Assembly: GCF_009674765.1 (NCBI RefSeq)
Contig: NZ_WKKF01000001.1
Coordinates: 1,550,001-1,614,000 of the forward strand
Source of the DNA: Metabacillus idriensis
GTDB taxonomy: Bacteria > Bacillota > Bacilli > Bacillales > Bacillaceae
Reading direction: 5' to 3'
Length of the DNA: 64,000 nt
In this document: positions 62,001-64,000 of the stretch, one piece after another
How the letters are laid out: each line of letters starts with the position of its first letter
How positions within the stretch are numbered: the first letter of the stretch is position 1
The notes under the pieces: model-generated
What the model saw: only the letters and a program-made list of their open reading frames with translations
Databases searched by the model: none
Told to the model about the DNA's origin: nothing
Made by a program: the position numbers and the translations under genes

Positions 62001-62013
62001 TTGTTATTACAAA
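62001..62013 (-). promoter_or_regulatory. Operator-like element upstream of the ABC operon
   Basis: TTGTTATTACAAA is identical to the core of the glc/malate synthase operators and lies 37 bases upstream of the binding-protein gene. Cross-talk with the glycolate regulator or chance are both possible. Confidence 0.4.
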
Positions 62014-62032
62014 TCCTCCTTTCTCCAATTAA

Positions 62033-62046
62033 ATAAAGCGCTTTCA
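62033..62046 (-). promoter_or_regulatory. Candidate CcpA (cre) site upstream of the ABC operon
   Basis: ATAAAGCGCTTTCA has the perfectly symmetric AAAGCGCTTT core and fits the cre consensus except at the two outer bases on one side. It suggests glucose repression of the sugar operon. Confidence 0.6.
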
Positions 62047-62149
62047 AATAATATAATGACATGTCATGTTGTTATGTTTTATAGTTACTATATTAATAGC
62101 TTTTGAAATTATAAGTCAATATATTTTTCAGAATATTTAAAAATAAATA

Positions 62150-62175
62150 AAAAAGGCCTGATTATTCAGACCTAT
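62150..62175 (-). terminator. Terminator of the AraR-type regulator gene
   Basis: AGGTCTGA and TCAGGCCT form a hairpin with a short loop followed by TTTTTTATTT on the minus strand. Confidence 0.75.
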
Positions 62176-63308
62176 TTCATAGAAAAAGCTTTAGTTGTCT
62201 CGCCTTCAACGATCGTGTGCGGAATAAATATCTGCTGAACCGCAAAGTCTGAATCCAGCATTTTTTCTTTAAGAAGATTCACCGCTTTTATAGCAATACT
62301 CTGTTCATCCTGTTTAATATGAGTAAACTGAGTTCTGGAATTCCCAGGAGAATCAAAACAAACGACAGACACTTCATCTGGCATCCGCCTTCCAAGCATC
62401 GATAAACCTTCAGCTACTTGTTCTCCGATAGAATGTTCACAGGCTACTATGGCTGTTATACTGCGATGCTTGTCAAGGAAATTGTCTAATATCATGGTGT
62501 CTTCTTTAAAAACCTGAGATTCCTTCATTTCGTGTAATGGCAGGCTGTTTTTAATTTCAGCCAAGATATAATCCCTATTCAGCTTCACGCCTTGTTCAGA
62601 ATGGGCAATATGAAAACCCATCACTCTCTCCTCAATAGCTGTCGTTCCCTCTGATGGCGGAGAAATGAACCCGATTTCTCTGTGTCCCATTTCAAATAAA
62701 TGATTCGTTAACTCTGCCGCTGCTTTTCGGTGATCCGTACATACAAACGAGGCAGGTATCCCTTTGATGAATCGATCAATCAAAACGACGGGGAAATTCT
62801 TTGAAACCAGTTCAAGAAGTTTATTATTAACATGCTCTCCGTGAACCGGAAAGACAATCAAACCTTCTGCCCCCATAGCAAGAAAATCATTTACGGCCTG
62901 TTCCTCAATTTCTTTCTTTCCGTAGCTGAGTTTCAAGAGAACCGTAAAACCAAGTTCGCTGCACCTCTTTTCAATTCCCTTTACAAGTCCCATTCCATAG
63001 CTTTCATCAAAACTTGGCAGAATAAATCCGATTAAATGACGTTTTGATCGTTCCGGCTTTGCTGCAAGAGCAGTTCCATTTGCCGCATCTGGATGAATAA
63101 CATATGAACCCTTCCCCTGAATTCTTTCAATATAGTTTTCTTCAGAGAGAAGATCTAATGCTTTTTTAGTGGTTATACGGCTGACTTGGAATTGATCTGC
63201 AAGCTCTTTTTCAGAAGGAACCTTATCGCCCAGCTTTAATTTTCCGCTCTGAATTTGGTTTAACAGTAAATTATAAACTTTCAGGTAAAGAGGATTAAAA
63301 GTTGTCAT
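62172..63308 (-). CDS. AraR-type regulator (GntR winged helix fused to LacI-type sugar-binding domain)
   Basis: The 378-residue chimera has an N-terminal GntR helix-turn-helix (about 1-70; KVPSEKELADQFQVSRITTK) and a C-terminal periplasmic-binding-like domain (about 90-370; IGFILPSFDESYGMGLVKGI, LIVFPVHGEHVNNKLLELV and VVCFDSP). This is the plan of AraR, the arabinose repressor. It lies upstream of the ABC operon on the same strand and should repress it until its sugar binds. AAAGGTGACG sets the ATG at 63308. A 23-base palindrome lies just before it. Confidence 0.9.
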   Translation of the reverse strand: MTTFNPLYLKVYNLLLNQIQSGKLKLGDKVPSEKELADQFQVSRITTKKALDLLSEENYIERIQGKGSYVIHPDAANGTALAAKPERSKRHLIGFILPSFDESYGMGLVKGIEKRCSELGFTVLLKLSYGKKEIEEQAVNDFLAMGAEGLIVFPVHGEHVNNKLLELVSKNFPVVLIDRFIKGIPASFVCTDHRKAAAELTNHLFEMGHREIGFISPPSEGTTAIEERVMGFHIAHSEQGVKLNRDYILAEIKNSLPLHEMKESQVFKEDTMILDNFLDKHRSITAIVACEHSIGEQVAEGLSMLGRRMPDEVSVVCFDSPGNSRTQFTHIKQDEQSIAIKAVNLLKEKMLDSDFAVQQIFIPHTIVEGETTKAFSMK

Positions 63309-63325
63309 AGCGTCACCTTTCAACG

Positions 63326-63348
63326 GTTGATATATTCAATATAACAAC
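63326..63348. promoter_or_regulatory. Palindromic operator candidate before the AraR-type gene
   Basis: A 23-base near-palindrome starts GTTGATATATTC and ends AATATAACAAC; the two halves agree at all but two paired positions. It lies about 18 bases upstream of the start codon, ideal for autorepression. Confidence 0.6.
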
Positions 63349-63451
63349 TATTTCTTCACTAGAAAAGTATTTTATAAGAAAACTAGGAATATTCATACTT
63401 TATTTATATAGATTTATAGTGTCTTTCTAATAGAAAAACCTAAACAATACA

Positions 63452-63480
63452 TAAAAAAGCAGGATTCCTCCCGCTTTAAC
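63452..63480 (-). terminator. Terminator of the gene at the window end
   Basis: AAGCGGGA and TCCTGCTT (one mismatch) form a hairpin with a GGAA loop followed by TTTTTATG on the minus strand. Confidence 0.7.
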
Positions 63481-64000
63481 TCAATTGTTCAAGTTTCTTT
63501 GCAATGGAAATCCATTTCTTTTCTTTAGACGAACGTTCGATTGCCTCAAGTATGAGCTGATTCTGCAAGCCATCATAGAAATTCGGCTGTTTAAGTTCAT
63601 TATTTGTAATCGCTTTCATCAATTCTGATATTAAGTTCACAAATGTATGTTCATACCCAATAATATGTCCTGCTGGCCAGTATGCATGGGCATAAGGATG
63701 CTCTTCTTCTGTACAGTTAATGACCCGAAAACCCTGAAGGCCTTTGTCATCCTCTGTTAAGTACACGTGCAAATTGTTCATGTTTTCAAGATCCCATTTG
63801 ATGGAACCAAACTCAGCATTGATTTCAAAACTATTGCGATTTCTATTTCCTGCTGCAAAACGAGTTGCTTCAAAAACACCCATTGCCCCATTTTCAAATT
63901 TGGCGATGAATGAAGCAGCATCGTCGACATCAACCTGTCCTTTTTTCCCGGCTTCTCCTTCTATCGGCCGTTCTTTAATAAATGTCTCCATGGCTCCAAC
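63476..64000 (-). CDS. Gfo/Idh/MocA-family oxidoreductase, C-terminal part (cut by the window edge)
   Basis: The frame stays open to the last base, so the 5' end lies outside the window. The visible 174 or so residues match the C-terminal sugar-side domain of the family: VDVDDAASFIAKFENGAMGV, a Phe/Glu-rich strand, FGSIKWDLENMNNLHVYL and the closing EAIERSSKEKKWISI helix. It is a third dehydrogenase of this kind close to the ABC operon and probably belongs to the same sugar pathway, upstream of the regulator gene. Confidence 0.85.
   Translation of the reverse strand, partial: VGAMETFIKERPIEGEAGKKGQVDVDDAASFIAKFENGAMGVFEATRFAAGNRNRNSFEINAEFGSIKWDLENMNNLHVYLTEDDKGLQGFRVINCTEEEHPYAHAYWPAGHIIGYEHTFVNLISELMKAITNNELKQPNFYDGLQNQLILEAIERSSKEKKWISIAKKLEQLS

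Overview
The window is a piece of a low-GC, endospore-forming Bacillaceae chromosome (Bacillus/Metabacillus type; the genus cannot be fixed from this sequence alone). The evidence is an sspL spore protein gene, spore-coat-like genes, YkoS/YkoT, YrhD/YrhE, LutABC and KipI/KipA/YcsF/YcsG homologues, strong AGGAGG ribosome sites with frequent TTG/GTG starts, and cre boxes. No rRNA, tRNA, transposase, phage or CRISPR locus was seen.

Layout. 0-9 kb: housekeeping and small unknown genes (a CdsA-type CDP-diglyceride synthase, DUF1292, a GIY-YIG protein, cysteine dioxygenase, a coiled-coil protein, a possible SinI-like peptide, sspL, a two-P-loop ATPase), with a 52-bp tandem repeat at 7.55-7.9 kb. 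8.7-9.8 kb: a clear replication termination protein gene (rtp) with four Ter-like sites around it, so the window very probably spans the chromosome terminus. From there rightward most genes lie on the minus strand, as expected if the fork enters from the right. 9.8-13 kb: a YkoS/YkoT/GtrA surface-glycosylation module. 13.3-17.6 kb: a probable spore-coat island with a Cys/His/Lys tandem-repeat protein, two paralogous coat-like proteins and a Lys/Glu-rich protein. 17.7-27.2 kb: formate metabolism (OFA-family MFS transporter, YrhD-YrhE formate dehydrogenase) and its molybdenum cofactor operon fdhD-moaA-moeA-mobB-moaE-moaD. 27.2-32.3 kb: long-type SpeD, a phospholipase A2-like protein, small unknowns, and a MutS2 paralogue without the Smr domain behind a long structured leader. 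32.5-36.2 kb: 5-oxoprolinase pxpB-pxpC-pxpA plus a YcsG-like transporter. 36.7-37.6 kb: an AT-rich AraC-type regulator. 38-54.5 kb: two-carbon/three-carbon acid use (lutABC, lactate/glycolate permease, IclR regulator, FAH-family protein, malic enzyme, malate synthase G, glycolate oxidase glcE-glcF-glcD, FCD-GntR regulator). 54.7-64 kb: a quinone-oxidoreductase-like protein and a sugar or polyol ABC operon (binding protein, two permeases, two Gfo/Idh/MocA dehydrogenases, one sugar isomerase/epimerase) with an AraR-type GntR/LacI regulator and the start of another dehydrogenase gene.

How it fits together. Glycolate enters through the permease, GlcDEF oxidises it to glyoxylate, malate synthase G makes malate and malic enzyme makes pyruvate; LutABC feeds lactate into the same pool. 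A 17-bp near-palindrome shared by the glcE and malate synthase promoters, with a weaker copy before the permease, points to one FCD-GntR regulon. The formate block carries enzyme, sulfur-transfer chaperone and most cofactor genes together. Scattered through the right part are five copies of a roughly 200-bp hairpin repeat, all in the same orientation. A decayed rpiA and a TerD-like remnant show local gene loss. All functions are inferred from sequence features and recall of families; no database search was run.
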